A stretch of 64,000 nucleotides of DNA from Membranipora membranacea (GCA_914767715.1 OU612070.1:18218025-18282024), one strand, 5' to 3'. Positions 12,901-23,168 are shown, numbered from the stretch's first letter. Made by a program: numbers and translations. Notes: a model not told the origin generated them from the sequence alone.

Positions 12901-15900
12901 TGAAGAAAGTGATATTGAAGGAGAGAGAAGAACGCAAACGTCTCAGGTACACCCCTTATGGTTTCTAAGAATTTGTGGTTGACTTGACTATTCACATTTT
13001 CATATCAAGAATCTATTTGCGGTATAATGGGCTGCTTACTATATATTGATATGTTACAGGTATATAGGGGAAGGCCCTGTTGATCTCATATCCACCCCTG
13101 ACTCAAGTTTACACTTCACCTCCGAGCCAGAAGACAATGATGAAGATGATGTTATAAGTGATATCGAGGATCCAAACTCACTCAATAACTCACTAGGTAT
13201 GTGCCCACTCACCCTAGCTCTACCACCCTACTCATCCAACGTCCAAAATAGTCCTTTTCCATATCCATACTTGAAGCATATTCTCTTGTATCACATCCTA
13301 TTCTCCATAATCGGTTCTATCATGTGAGCAAGTTTCAGCATTAGAATCCTAATATGGATGAAGGTATGGTCTCTCAAACTTTCAAGGTAATGGCCCAAGC
13401 ATTCCTTTATTAAATATAACATTTGGTTAATTGGTTGCTGATTCAGTCTGTCTTATAACCGTATCGTTATTTTTATTTGAATGGTGAACTGATATGTTGT
13501 CTACTTACAGCTGATGATTTGGGAACTCCACAAAGTCAAGATTTATCACCAGTCAGTCAGAATTCTCCCATCAGCGTAGGCTTATTATCTCCCCCTACCA
13601 GTCTGAGTAACTCTGCCAGTGGTGTAGGCAGCCCTACCATGGTCGGAGATATCATACAGAAGATACACAGCAGAAGATTTAGAGAGTAGGTCTATGTCTG
13701 TGTAACCTGCTAACTCTCATCACAACAATCTTATCATATATACACTGCGTACTACATACATATACCAGCATCTTAGTAACCGGACAAAGCTCACAACTAA
13801 TCATTGCGTCATTTATGAGAAGGTTCTCAATATCCATCACTCGTACAACATTATATTGCTTTAGACAATAATGTTTTTTTAGGTACTGCAAACAAGTTTT
13901 AGATAAAGAGATTGATGCCAACTGTACTAATCTGCTGCAGACATTAGTAAAATTTCAAGACCGATTATATCACAAGGACCCGATCAAAGCTAAAACTAAA
14001 CGTCGATTAGTTCTGGGGCTGCGCGAGGTTACCAAACATCTCAAACTTCGTCGAGTTAAACTCGTCATTATATCTCCTAACCTTGAAAAGATCCAGTCCA
14101 AAGGTAAGGCAATAACTCATTTCACAGTGATATGCTTGTCACCACAGGATGAAAACATTGTATTACAGATTTACTAGTAACAGTATGTCACGTATTAGAA
14201 TTGAATAATATTTTTCTTTTGGTATGTAGTTTTATAGTTATCCATCATAAAACTTAATATGATAGGTTAGTTCTTGCACAGGATTCTACTGATGTAACAG
14301 AATGAGTATGGTTTTTCCAGTGAAGGCTGAACCTGTAATTTGTCTCCCAAATCCATATAGTAATGCAAGTCAACAAGACTTCCCCACTCAACTTGTTGTT
14401 ATTGAAAATAAGTTGGATCTAATGTTTTGTAATGGGCTGTGATTTGTATCCCTATATTAAAATCCCACCAGTCGTATTGCAATGGTGGAAGGCCATCTGA
14501 CTTAATCTCTCACTATTGGAGCGAGGTTGGATTAGGGTTCTTGTTGTGCCACACCCATATCCTAATAGGGATTATGATACTTTGATTCTATGATATAGGT
14601 CCCATCTGTCTTGTCTATATTTCTCCTTGTATCAATACTTACGTACATTGTCATTAGTCAGTTTACTAGTCTGATTTATATGAACCAGTGAAATGCCAGA
14701 TTTCAGCTGGTCCGGAGAGAGCAAGAGGCCTTTTAGATATTCATCCCATTTTTCACCGCACATCTCACTAAAGAAATTTCGTAAATGAGAAAACATGCAT
14801 AGATGTTCCATAAACAAACAGGAAGGGAGGGACCCACCCGATACAAAAAAGAGATTGTTAGCAGTGAATAATTACACTGAATGATATATGATATGATATG
14901 ATATAAATATAATATTTTATGTTTTGTCATAATTGTCATTATAAGTTATGCGTTTCTGTTGCTAAAAAAAAATTGACGCTATTGCTTCATGTGCAAGCAG
15001 TTAGTAAACAGAGAGTTACCTTCTCATTGAACAACAGGTTCAAGGAGAAGGTAACTCCAATTTGTAATGAGCAAAACAGCAAAACCTTGTACCACATAGA
15101 TAGTACCACATGATTCATTTACCATATCATCCTTAATCAGCCTAGCTGCTGTTGCTTTGGCAAACACCCTAGCGCCTTCATGAAATGCCTAAGCGAGTTA
15201 AAGCTGTAATCTGTTGATGGGCCTATACTTTTGTGGTGTCAGTAAGAATCTATCACGGTCATGTAATGTTTTATATTTTAGGTGGTTTGGACGATGCCTT
15301 GAATATGATTATCAACCTGTGTAGTGAGCAGGATGTGCCGTTTGTATTTGCCCTGGGACGGCGATCTCTGGGTAGAGCTTGTGCTAAGCTGGTACCTGTT
15401 AGTGTGGTCGGTATATTCAACTATCAGGGTGCTGAGGTTTGTATTCATAGCCCTTACCAAAATAGAAGCATCATTAGTTTTGAAGATTAATCTTCACTTT
15501 AACAGCGATGGACTTCGTATGATTGCCCGTAGCTCACGTCAAAATGAGTTTTATTGTTAGTTTGCTTCTCATTCTTAACTTCAACACAAAAACTTTCACA
15601 TGATGTCTGTCTGTATTGTAGGTCATGTACAATGACCTGATCAGCTTGACTAGCAAAGCAAGAGAGGCGTATCATGAAATGGTAGATGCTCTGGCTAAAG
15701 AAATAGCTGAGTACGGTGGAGCTCTCAAGGGCTCATGTGGACTTTATTTTTCACACCTCGGACACTCGAGAACGCCATCAGGATGTAGTGCCATATCCTT
15801 TACAAGCAGCATTTTGTCAGAACCTCTACCAGAGGTTGTCAAACAAGACCACACATCTAGTAATAACAATAATAATTCTACCAACGGACAATGTACAGGA

Positions 15901-17773
15901 AATACAACAAGTAACTACAACAAACAGATATCCATAACATCCAGTAATGCTAGCGCTTCTTTTGAACAGGTATTTTATATATCCTATCATTACCTCATCA
16001 TAAATACAATGCTACTGCAACCTTGCCTGGCATGCACTGTTTTTCTGAAAATATTTGCCAGACCTCTCACTATGTATATCAGTTGTCTGCTCTTGTTTTG
16101 ACTGGGTTAAAATTAATGAGATGAAGACATTCTATTATCAAGTCTTTGGATAAAGATGATTATGTTGATTTGTGAATATAGAGTTATTTATCAATTAATG
16201 ATTTACCACTGCAGAGTAGTGTAAGCGCTGTGTTGTCACACAGTGCAGGCAGCTCAGTAAGTGATAATCGCGGTCCACTTCAGGATGACATTTACGATAT
16301 CGATGAAGGAAATGAAGCAGATACAGAAGATAACGAGACTATGAATCACTTCAGGGCAATCAATCAGAATACAGCTACCATAAGCTCATTATCTCCCCCT
16401 GCTGGTCATACTCAGGAGGACTGTAAAAGGGGAGAGGAGATAAACCCTACTGTACATAGCTCTTCATCTAATACTGGTATGAGATTATCTTCAATTCCCT
16501 GTAAAGTAACTGCAAAATAAACAATAGTCTTTTATTGCTCCTATCTAATTCATCAGCTTTTTTGTTAATTTTGATCAATGACAAGCAACATTTGATGCCA
16601 TCAATCAAGTGTGTTTTTTATTTTGTAATTGTAGCACAAAATGAACATAAGACTTCCGTCAACAATAACAATACTGTCAAGAATTCAGATGTAATACCCA
16701 CATATCAGGTAGGGTTTTAAGTCTTATAAGGCTATAGATTTGAGATGATGCCTGCATGTAGGCTATTATGTATATATGTATATGTGTAAATGCCCTTTAA
16801 AGTCGCACATGTTTACAATAACACATTTCATAGCATATCTACTTGCATTACTTTTTTTGTCTATGTCTACTACACTCCAGTCATACCATACCATCAAACT
16901 TCATACTACAGATGCACTTAATTATGAAAGAGAATAAAATTTGTGCAGCCTTCTTATCCAGTGACTATTTTAGTTCTGCGGTGATACATTTCACCTTGCT
17001 GATGCACTTCTCTGTTGCATCTTTTTAAAGCTCTTGTCTTGTTACTTTTTTTAAGGAGAGATTAAACTCAGCAGATGCTGTTAGTCAAAGCCTTTCACAA
17101 CTTTCTCTTAAGAAGAGGACGCCAAGTCATCGTCGATCTAGTAGTATGGGTAGTCATATGGATGTTAGATCACAGACATCGTCTCGTACACTCGACCAGC
17201 ATGATACTGTCAGGTAAGTCTCTACTTCAATGTATGTATCAATGGCTTGCATCTAACCTTTTTTGTAAAACAAATGAGACAGAGAAATATCACATGCATT
17301 CTTCAATGTCTTTCAGTATCAGTTTAATATTATACAAATCTTGTTTACTGGCATTCATGTTCATAGAGACACTCAACTTAAAAAAACCAAAAAAAGCTGG
17401 TTTCTTCATTTGTTATCGATGATCGATGTCGACATGATATTTCAACCCTTTTGATTCAGATTTCTTTGTTTTATTACACTTTCTGTTAACTATGTAACCT
17501 TGTTGTTATTTTAGCACCCATTCTTCAGTGACTATCGAGAATGCCAGTGAGTCGGAGCATATAGCAGATCCTCTCGGCTCCAGTTCCTCAAGCTGTCGTC
17601 TAGATCGTATTAAATCTTGGGTACAGGATGTCGATACAACAAACACACCTCCAAATACTGATATATCTCGAGACGATGAAGAATTCGCAGCTACATATAC
17701 AGCTTGTGAAGCTAACACTGATGCCCTTATATCGAGAAGTCGCTCTCCTAGTATAACAAAAACCTCTACATAG
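3074..17773 (+). CDS. SECISBP2L: SECIS-binding protein 2-like (SBP2 family), 18 coding exons
   Basis: Binds SECIS elements in selenoprotein mRNAs and, with the Sec-specific elongation factor, recodes UGA as selenocysteine. Coding exons: 3074-3261, 4228-4355, 4910-5244, 6816-6972, 7683-8345, 9307-9380, 10360-10465, 12199-12470, 12741-12946, 13060-13196, 13511-13685, 13883-14103, 15282-15436, 15622-15969, 16215-16476, 16635-16708, 17056-17213, 17515-17773. They sum to 3918 nt (1305 residues plus stop), every junction keeps frame, and all introns are GT-AG. Family signatures: an N-terminal KLSAEAQEFVPS and NCYPFV block; VDTAAQTDFASEIAD across an intron; SALKKVILKERE (SECIS-interaction region); KIHSRRFREYCKQVL; LGLREVTKHLKL; VIISPNLEKIQSKGG; VPFVFALGRRSLGR; VPVSVVGIFNY (L7Ae fold); and a C-terminal LGHSRTPS block. 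The start at 3074 aligns with the known family start. At 1305 residues it is longer than human SECISBP2L (about 1100). Invertebrates usually have one SBP2-type gene, so the 'L' label is approximate. Confidence 0.93.
4325..4490 (+). repeat. 31-bp tandem repeat duplicating a splice donor
   Basis: About five copies of a 31-bp unit that includes the last bases of SECISBP2L exon 2 and its donor. GTAAGT occurs at 4356 (used in the gene model), GTGAGT at 4387, 4418 and 4448, and a degenerate GTGGCT at 4479, each 30-31 bases apart and each preceded by a CTCACA...CCC-rich stretch like the exon end. The array therefore straddles exon and intron. Confidence 0.8.
5245..6815 (+). other. SECISBP2L intron 3
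   Basis: 1571-bp AT-rich intron, donor GTTAGC and acceptor TTGTATATGCAG. No exon, repeat array or RNA gene was seen in it. Confidence 0.6.
7535..7660 (+). repeat. 44-bp minisatellite, about 2.9 copies
   Basis: Direct repeats beginning CTTGTCGATCATCACCCCAA at 7535, 7579 and 7623, nearly identical, ending just before the acceptor of SECISBP2L exon 5 (7683). Confidence 0.85.
7683..8345 (+). CDS. SECISBP2L: SECISBP2L exon 5 with basic cluster
   Basis: Residues about 270-490, the largest exon (663 nt). It opens with DFASEIADHTLEQ, contains the family-typical DSGYSSP motif near residue 325, then a Ser/Thr/His-rich stretch, an acidic run (EEEIEGEGEEG) and a strongly basic run (KKKRKRGRRRRKR) that looks like a nuclear or nucleolar localisation signal. 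The frame stays open past the donor to 8449, so I set the end at GTTTGT (8346) because the next exon requires one carried base. Confidence 0.85.
8453..8560 (+). repeat. 12-bp minisatellite, 9 perfect copies
   Basis: Nine uninterrupted copies of TTTAGGGCTGCG, starting about 107 bases into the intron after SECISBP2L exon 5. The TTTAGGG heptamer recalls a telomere motif, but the 12-bp period and the intronic position argue against telomeric origin. Confidence 0.95.
9307..10465 (+). CDS. SECISBP2L: SECISBP2L exons 6 and 7 (short linker exons)
   Basis: Exon 6 (9307-9380, 74 nt) follows a CTCTTGTAG acceptor and ends before GTAGGC. It is needed to bridge phase 1 of exon 5 to phase 0 of exon 7. Exon 7 (10360-10465, 106 nt) is preceded by TTGTTGCAG and ends before GTGAGT. 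It is open only in phase 0 (GYQSPILSQETPF...). Neither has a recognisable motif. Both are supported by splice signals and by the fact that the full reading frame works only with both included. Skipping either one would shift the frame. Confidence 0.75.
9881..10359 (+). repeat. 17-bp minisatellite ending in a splice acceptor
   Basis: Twenty-six units of TGGTTATACTATTACAG (9881-10322, with scattered point variants such as ATATTATTACAG), one degenerate unit (10323-10339) and a final divergent 20-bp unit (10340-10359) whose TTGTTGCAG is the acceptor of SECISBP2L exon 7. The unit has no stop in any + frame and 17 is not a multiple of 3, so all three + frames are open through the array. Those frames are repeat artefacts. 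Confidence 0.95.
10466..12198 (+). other. SECISBP2L intron 7
   Basis: 1733-bp intron with a short 9-bp repeat near 10690 and scattered short TGTACA/CAGCTC-type repeats (11470-11530, 11658-11690). No exon supported. Confidence 0.55.
10690..10728 (+). repeat. short 9-bp repeat (TACCTTGGC)
   Basis: Three to four imperfect copies of a CTTGGCTAC/CTTAGCTAC unit inside the intron between SECISBP2L exons 7 and 8. Confidence 0.6.
12199..13196 (+). CDS. SECISBP2L: SECISBP2L exons 8-10, SECIS-interaction region
   Basis: Exon 8 (12199-12470) has a basic/charged helix (SGKRKKRREQANKA) followed by TPVIVKPTPIPIQIV, which resembles the NIVQTPIPI block of SBP2L. Exon 9 (12741-12946) carries the core of the SECIS-interaction domain, KKPSALKKVILKEREERKR, at residues about 688-707. 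Exon 10 (13060-13196) is acidic. In SBP2 this segment works with the L7Ae domain to give specific SECIS binding and Sec incorporation. Confidence 0.9.
12638..12714 (+). repeat. 11-bp minisatellite, 7 perfect copies
   Basis: Seven copies of ACTTACACAGT, ending 26 bases before the acceptor of SECISBP2L exon 9 (12741). Each unit contains TTACACAG, which resembles a 3' splice site. Confidence 0.95.
13511..15969 (+). CDS. SECISBP2L: SECISBP2L exons 11-14, L7Ae-type RNA-binding domain
   Basis: Residues about 756-1055. Exon 11 ends in KIHSRRFRE, spliced to YCKQVLDKEID in exon 12 (13883-14103), which also holds RRLVLGLREVTKHLKLRR and VIISPNLEKIQSKG. Exon 13 (15282-15436) holds GGLDDALNMII, VPFVFALGRRSLGRA and VPVSVVGIFNYQGAE, the kink-turn-binding L7Ae/L30 fold at about residues 855-960. 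Exon 14 (15622-15969) ends the domain and continues into LGHSRTPSGCSAISFTSS, a block shared with vertebrate SBP2L, then an Asn/Ser-rich tail. Confidence 0.93.
14104..15281 (+). other. SECISBP2L intron 12
   Basis: 1178-bp intron between the two main exons of the L7Ae domain. It holds the weak minus-strand frame at 14632-14817 and a short GATAT repeat near 14884-14905. Nothing else recognised. Confidence 0.55.
14632..14817 (-). pseudogene. possible coding remnant on the opposite strand of a SECISBP2L intron
   Basis: A 61-codon minus-strand frame with ordinary protein-like composition (for example EKWDEYLKGLLLSPDQLK) reaches a donor-like GTAC|GTAAGT near its end. No partner exon or family recognised. 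It could be a remnant of an unrelated insertion or chance. Confidence 0.2.
16215..17773 (+). CDS. SECISBP2L: SECISBP2L C-terminal exons 15-18
   Basis: Residues about 1056-1305: a Ser/Asn-rich and acidic low-complexity tail. The last exon (17515-17773) holds DRIKSWVQDVD, close to the SRIESWVSE motif near the C-terminus of vertebrate SBP2L, and stops at TAG 17771-17773. All four exons join in frame (phases 0, 1, 0, 2). Exon 17 starts after TTTTTTTAAG, a less usual AAG acceptor. Confidence 0.85.
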
Positions 17774-17810
17774 TATTTGCCAGTATTTTCAGAAAATTTT
17801 CACATAACAG

Positions 17811-17816
17811 AATAAA
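17811..17816 (+). promoter_or_regulatory. polyadenylation signal AATAAA
   Basis: Canonical hexamer 38 bases after the SECISBP2L stop codon, the first on the + strand. A longer 3' UTR using a later site cannot be excluded. Confidence 0.5.
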
Positions 17817-20493
17817 TGGCATCATTTTCGATTAATTTGTGACCGTGTTGAGTGCAATTTGATTATATTGATGCTTGTTGTATATCATTAACATGAATGG
17901 TCAGTGTCCTTGTCCACATGTTATAGTCATGTTATTTATTCTCACCTCTCTTATGTTAACATGACCCTATCCCTTATATCAGTGTTTATGCCAACGTAAT
18001 CAACACTCTAGAAGCATCTTCATGTTCAGTTTTTATTTCTTCAGATACAGACATTATATAAACATATTCTGTGATCATCTTACACCTATGCCACTGTTAA
18101 TTCTCTATTTATGTAGCCAACTATTTTTGATGTTATCGACTCTTGTTCTTGTTCAGAGCAATGAAATCGTAACAAAGTTGTAAAAACCATATCTGGTATT
18201 CACCGTTATCTAAATTGTCTGTCTTAACTTTAAAAAGTTACAATTTTATGAGTTGACTCATGAATGAGCAGCTTCAAAGATTTACAGTTACTACCACAAG
18301 GTTATTTATTATGCTCAATTTAATTTTTCTGTATCTTTGTCGCACAGCAGAAGATCTATTTGTGGTGGTTGGTTATGGCGACTCAACATTTTTATATTCT
18401 ATTTTTTGTTGATTGTATGAGAGTTTTTCTGTCCAGAAAATGATTCTATAGCAATTTCAGATTGTGTCAAACAAATATAAAAGTAAAATGTAAAAAAACA
18501 TAGTACCAATTACATATCATTTATTGTAACAACGTCTTGATGAAATGTTGGCTGATTGGTTTAGATTACTAAGACCAACAAAAACCACATTGTAAAAAAT
18601 AACCCGACATTTTAAAGGGCAACCAGGGTTTCAAACAACTTCTCAATGATTGATAGCAGATTGCATAGGAAAAAAGACAAAATCTAATTCGGATGATTAT
18701 TCAGCCAGTATTCTTGTGAAACATTTCATCAATCAGGTACTCAAACTCAGCTAATATAGAATACCACAGAGCAGTTTCCTGTTCCTGTTATTATTTAGCC
18801 TGTGCTTTATCGTCATTACAGCAATGTCTTGGAACCTCCCCTAAGCTGAAGTGTTACCCAGCTTAGAGTCAGCAACTACTTTGAGTTTTGCATCGCGTAA
18901 TGCACAAAGCTGATTCTGCCTAGCACATTATTTACTACCCATTTATGCATTGCTGCAAAACTGGGCAACCAAGCTTACCTCTCACCGGTATATTGTATAC
19001 TGTTTGAAGTTGCTAATAGAAATACAGGCAATAACTTCCAGAATAAAAGGACACAAAATAATAGCATACCACTGTATATCATTACCATAGACAAAACACA
19101 GAGTTATTACCCTCCAGGTTGTCTCAGGATTTCAATATTCTGAAATTTTAAATAGTGCATGAGAGCTTCCGATTTTGAAATAATTCTGATATTTATGTTT
19201 ATCTGATATTATATTTCTGAGTGGCATGTTATTTTTATACCAAAAGTGACCCACTGAGCATGGAGAGCCGCAGAGCCAAAGTTTTCAGATATGAGTTGAT
19301 TGTTCTTTTAAGATTACATTTCAAGCAAATCTATTTTCTTAACCAGACAAAAAACCACTGGGTTTTTTCAAATCATCATAATTACCGTCCAGGTTATCTC
19401 AGGATTTCAATATTCTGTAATTTCGAATAGTTCCCTACCATCTTACTTTCACATATTATTTATTACTACAATCTAAGCTCCAACTTGAGCAAGTAAAAAA
19501 TTGTGTAAGCCACCCCCAAACTAGCTCTATAAACTCTAGCTAATATTTACTACTCTAGAGTAGTTTATACATCCACAGTGATACCTTGCAACATATCAAG
19601 CTAAATAATTTCATTTATCTATAGAAACAACGGGGGGGGGGGGGGGAGGGGGCAAGAGTCTGGGAGGCTCAGACTAGTTATTATGATGTCACATCTACAT
19701 CATCTGGAGATATATTATTTTTGTGCGAAATATTTGCTTGTGATTGTTATAACCATGACTACTGAAACTGCACTATTTTAGAGCTTCAGCGATGTAAAAG
19801 ATGGAGATTGAGATGATCTACGATTCTCTGGTCTAGTGGACCAGGGAGGGTGGGTCCCAGAGTAGACTAAGTAACAGTATTATTACTAAGTCAATCGTCA
19901 ACTCACGTCTCACAGGCTATATATTTTGAATAAGATGATATGATATTATTATCTTGCAGGACTTTTGATATTACAATGTTTCAACGTTCCCAGCAGATTC
20001 ATCGCGCTTCACATACATCGTCTATGTTAGGTTATCTAGAATGCATTTTTCGATCTCTACGCCTAGCTGTGAAGAAAAATCAACTACTCAAAATGCTCAA
20101 CTATATATTTTCAATGGAATTCAACAGCAACATAACTTGGTGCCATATAGAAACAAAACAGCCCACCACCATCATTAAAAACACAAACATAACAAAACCA
20201 TTACTGGAGCTTTCTTTACAGATCTAGAAACTAAATATTGTGTGGCTTAAAACGTAGGAGTCAGTATATGAAGAGATAAGGAGGTTGAAAAATATTAAAC
20301 AAACCTTTAAAATGTGTAACATAATTATGAAAACGTTGATACAAACAGGGTAAACAATAGAATACAATCACATAAAAACCTTAGAGCTCCAACAGCACAT
20401 ATTTTTCACCGCTGGAAGCCCCAAAAATAACACACATTAAAAAAAGAAGTTCTTACAAATATAGTGAAAAGTGCTTTGTCAAACATGTCATCG
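17817..20493. other. intergenic region between convergent genes
   Basis: No exon is confidently supported. It contains a G15-A-G5 run at 19632-19652, a degenerate direct repeat of about 45 bp (near 19107-19155 and 19381-19430, sharing CTCAGGATTTCAATATTCTG), and an open frame after an acceptor-like ATCTTGCAG at 19951-19959 that runs to 20227. The latter is discussed as a possible alternative terminal exon. Confidence 0.4.
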
Positions 20494-20613
20494 TCATTCC
20501 TCAATAAATTCTATGTTAGGGACGACTTGCTCCGCGCAGGAGTCGAGGAGTCTCATTCTGCTCCTGTTACTCTCTAACCTCACACCCATCTCATCTTCGG
20601 AGCTCAGAGGTAC
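20494..20613 (-). CDS. terminal exon of an unidentified minus-strand gene
   Basis: Read on the minus strand, TTTTTCCCAAG is followed by a 39-codon open exon (VPLSSEDEMGVRLESNRSRM..., ending EFIEE) and a TGA at 20496-20494. It starts in phase 0, matching the phase-0 end of the exon at 22592-22714. The peptide is charged and ends acidic. I recognise no family. Confidence 0.55.
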   Translation of the reverse strand, partial: VPLSSEDEMGVRLESNRSRMRLLDSCAEQVVPNIEFIEE

Positions 20614-20971
20614 CTTGGGAAAAACATCAACACATTGTAATATAGCAAATATTACGTTTTATCACCTTTACTAGGTCAAGTAGTGGTTTCCCTGATATAT
20701 ACTTGTTTTGTATAGTTTTGCTCTGCCAAAAAAAACAAAATTGGGAGGGCGCCTGCTTGGTAGCCCGGGATGATCACAACATTTTCATCACATGCAATAA
20801 CCCATTTTTATTGTCTCAAGGAATTTGATTGATGTGTTACCAGCTGTTCCCTTTCCGGATCAAGTTATTTGTCAACAAATCAGGTGAATAGTAACTCCTA
20901 ATAATGTAACAGTTAAGGGCAGCAGTCTGGAACCAGGGCTAAGGTATCAGATTGCTGCATGTGTGTTTCCG

Positions 20972-21001
20972 CCATAGACCTACTAATTAGTAGGTCTATG
21001 G
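20972..21001. repeat. 30-bp perfect palindrome
   Basis: The left arm CCATAGACCTACTAA is followed directly by its exact reverse complement, with no spacer. It lies in the intron of the unidentified minus-strand gene, 127 bases before the 37-bp satellite. Confidence 0.95.
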
Positions 21002-21127
21002 TTTCTGCTGAATAGTCCGATACATGAACAGTGACCTAGAATTTGAACATGGAGAGACGAAGCGAGAATCAAAGTGGCAGTAATAATTAGACATACATAT
21101 CTGTCTGTTTCTCTGCCAGCCATTATT

Positions 21128-22570
21128 GTTAGTACAGAGACTATGGATAGATCTATAGTCTCTGGTTAGTACAGAGACTATGGATAGATCTATAGTCTCT
21201 GGTTAGTACAGAGACTATGGATAGATCTATAGTCTCTGGTTAGTACAGAGACTATGGATAGATCTATAGTCTCTGGTTAGTACAGAGACTATGGATAGAT
21301 CTATAGTCTCTGGTTAGTACAGAGACTATGGATAGATCTATAGTCTCTGGTTAGTACAGAGACTATGGATAGATCTATAGTCTCTGGCTAGTACAGAGAC
21401 TATGGATAGATCTATAGTATCTGGTTAGTACAGAGACTATGGATAGATCTATAGTCTCTGGTTAGTACAGAGACTATGGATAGATCTAGAGTCTCTGGTT
21501 AGTACAGACACTATGGATAGATCTATAGTCTCTGGTTAGTGCTGAGACTATGGATAGATCTATAGTCTCTGGTTAGTACAGACACTATGGATAGATCTAT
21601 AGTCTCTGGTTAGTACAGAGACTATGGATAGATCTATAGTCTCTGGTTAGTACAGACACTATGGATAGATCTATAGTCTCTGGCTAGTACAGAGACTATG
21701 GATAGATCTATAGTATCTGGTTAGTACAGAGACTATGGATAGATCTATAGTCTCTGGTTAGTACAGAGACTATGGATAGATCTATAGTCTCTGGTTAGTA
21801 CAGAGACTATGGATAGATCTATAGTCTCTGGTTAGTACAGAGACTATGGATAGATCTATAGTCTCTGGTTAGTACAGAGACTATGGATAGATCTATAGTC
21901 TCTGGTTAGTACAGAGACTATGGATAGATCTATAGTCTCTGGTTAGTACAGAGACTATGGATAGATCTATAGTCTCTGGCTAGTACAGAGACTATGGATA
22001 GATCTATAGTATCTGGTTAGTACAGAGACTATGGATAGATCTATAGTCTCTGGTTAGTACAGAGACTATGGATAGATCTAGAGTCTCTGGTTAGTACAGA
22101 CACTATGGATAGATCTATAGTCTCTGGTTAGTGCTGAGACTATGGATAGATCTATAGTCTCTGGTTAGTACAGACACTATGGATAGATCTATAGTCTCTG
22201 GTTAGTACAGAGACTATGGATAGATCTATAGTCTCTGGTTAGTACAGACACTATGGATAGATCTATAGTCTCTGGCTAGTACAGAGACTATGGATAGATC
22301 TATAGTATCTGGTTAGTACAGAGACTATGGATAGATCTATAGTCTCTGGTTAGTACAGAGACTATGGATAGATCTAGAGTCTCTGGTTAGTACAGACACT
22401 ATGGATAGATCTATAGTCTCTGGTTAGTGCTGAGACTATGGATAGATCTATAGTCTCTGGTTAGTACAGACACTATGGATAGATCTATAGTCTCTGGTTA
22501 GTACAGAGACTATGGATAGATCTATAGTCTCTGGTTAGTACAGACACTATGGATATATCTATAGTCTCTG
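21128..22570. repeat. 37-bp satellite, 39 copies, with 296-bp higher-order structure
   Basis: Exactly 39 units of 37 bp (1443 bp). Each unit carries AGAGACTAT and ATAGTCTCT as inverted arms around a TAGATCTA core, so a hairpin is possible. Variant units (GCTAG start with TAGTATCT; TAGAGTCTCT; CAGACAC; GTGCTGAGAC) recur every 8 units. After 7 standard units come blocks at 21387-21682, 21683-21978, 21979-22274 and 22275-22570. Blocks 1, 3 and 4 share the same eight-unit variant order. Block 2 has only the first variant followed by standard units. The array ends 15 bases downstream, in gene orientation, of the donor of the exon at 22592. Confidence 0.97.
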
Positions 22571-22591
22571 GTTAGTACACATTTCAATTAC

Positions 22592-22714
22592 CGTTTGATC
22601 TGATGAATTGAATGGGTAAGAGCCAGAGGAGTTGTTAAGAGTTGATGAATATAGGCTGAGGTTGTCGAGAGAGCTTGATGTCAAATCAAAGGTGTCATTC
22701 AGACTACCCACGCT
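22592..22714 (-). CDS. penultimate exon of an unidentified minus-strand gene
   Basis: On the minus strand TTTTCATTGTTATAG precedes a 41-codon exon (SVGSLNDTFDLTSSSLDNLS...) ending in ACG before GTAATT. The other two frames contain stops, so phase 0 is forced at both ends and it joins cleanly to the exon at 20494-20613. The joined 80 residues are Ser/Asn/Leu-rich. Upstream exons were not found between here and 23986. They may lie in that stretch as short exons, or these two exons may be alternative 3' exons of the B-box gene upstream, although the known end of that gene does not offer a matching phase. Confidence 0.55.
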
Positions 22715-23140
22715 CTATAACAATGAAAATACAAATTTAAAGATTAAACGAATCCTTGGATGCAGTCAGCATTATGAAACGAGGGGGGAAAGTTGGTAAG
22801 CAGCGTTAATAACAGTCGTTAGGTCAGGGTTTATTTCACAAAATGTTAATGTACATTGTAATTTACGCTGCAACTATTCGCTCTTTATTTGGCAGACGTA
22901 ATATTTAGCAGTTATATATGATCTACCCCAGAAACATCATACCGACACAAACCCGCATACATTGACTTGCCATATCGTACTCAAGACACAGTGTCTTCAG
23001 TTCCACCAATAGATGGCTTTATTGCCTATTGCTATTTAGTTGGTTAAAACTTGCCTGCCTCAAACTTTAACAAGTTATCTACGTGTATAAAACATGGCTA
23101 TAGAGCTAAATTTGTTATGCTAGGTGTTATAACCCTAGAT

Positions 23141-23168
23141 CATAGAGTTATTATATAATAACTCTATG
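23141..23168. repeat. 28-bp perfect palindrome
   Basis: CATAGAGTTATTAT followed immediately by its reverse complement. AT-rich, no spacer. Confidence 0.95.
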
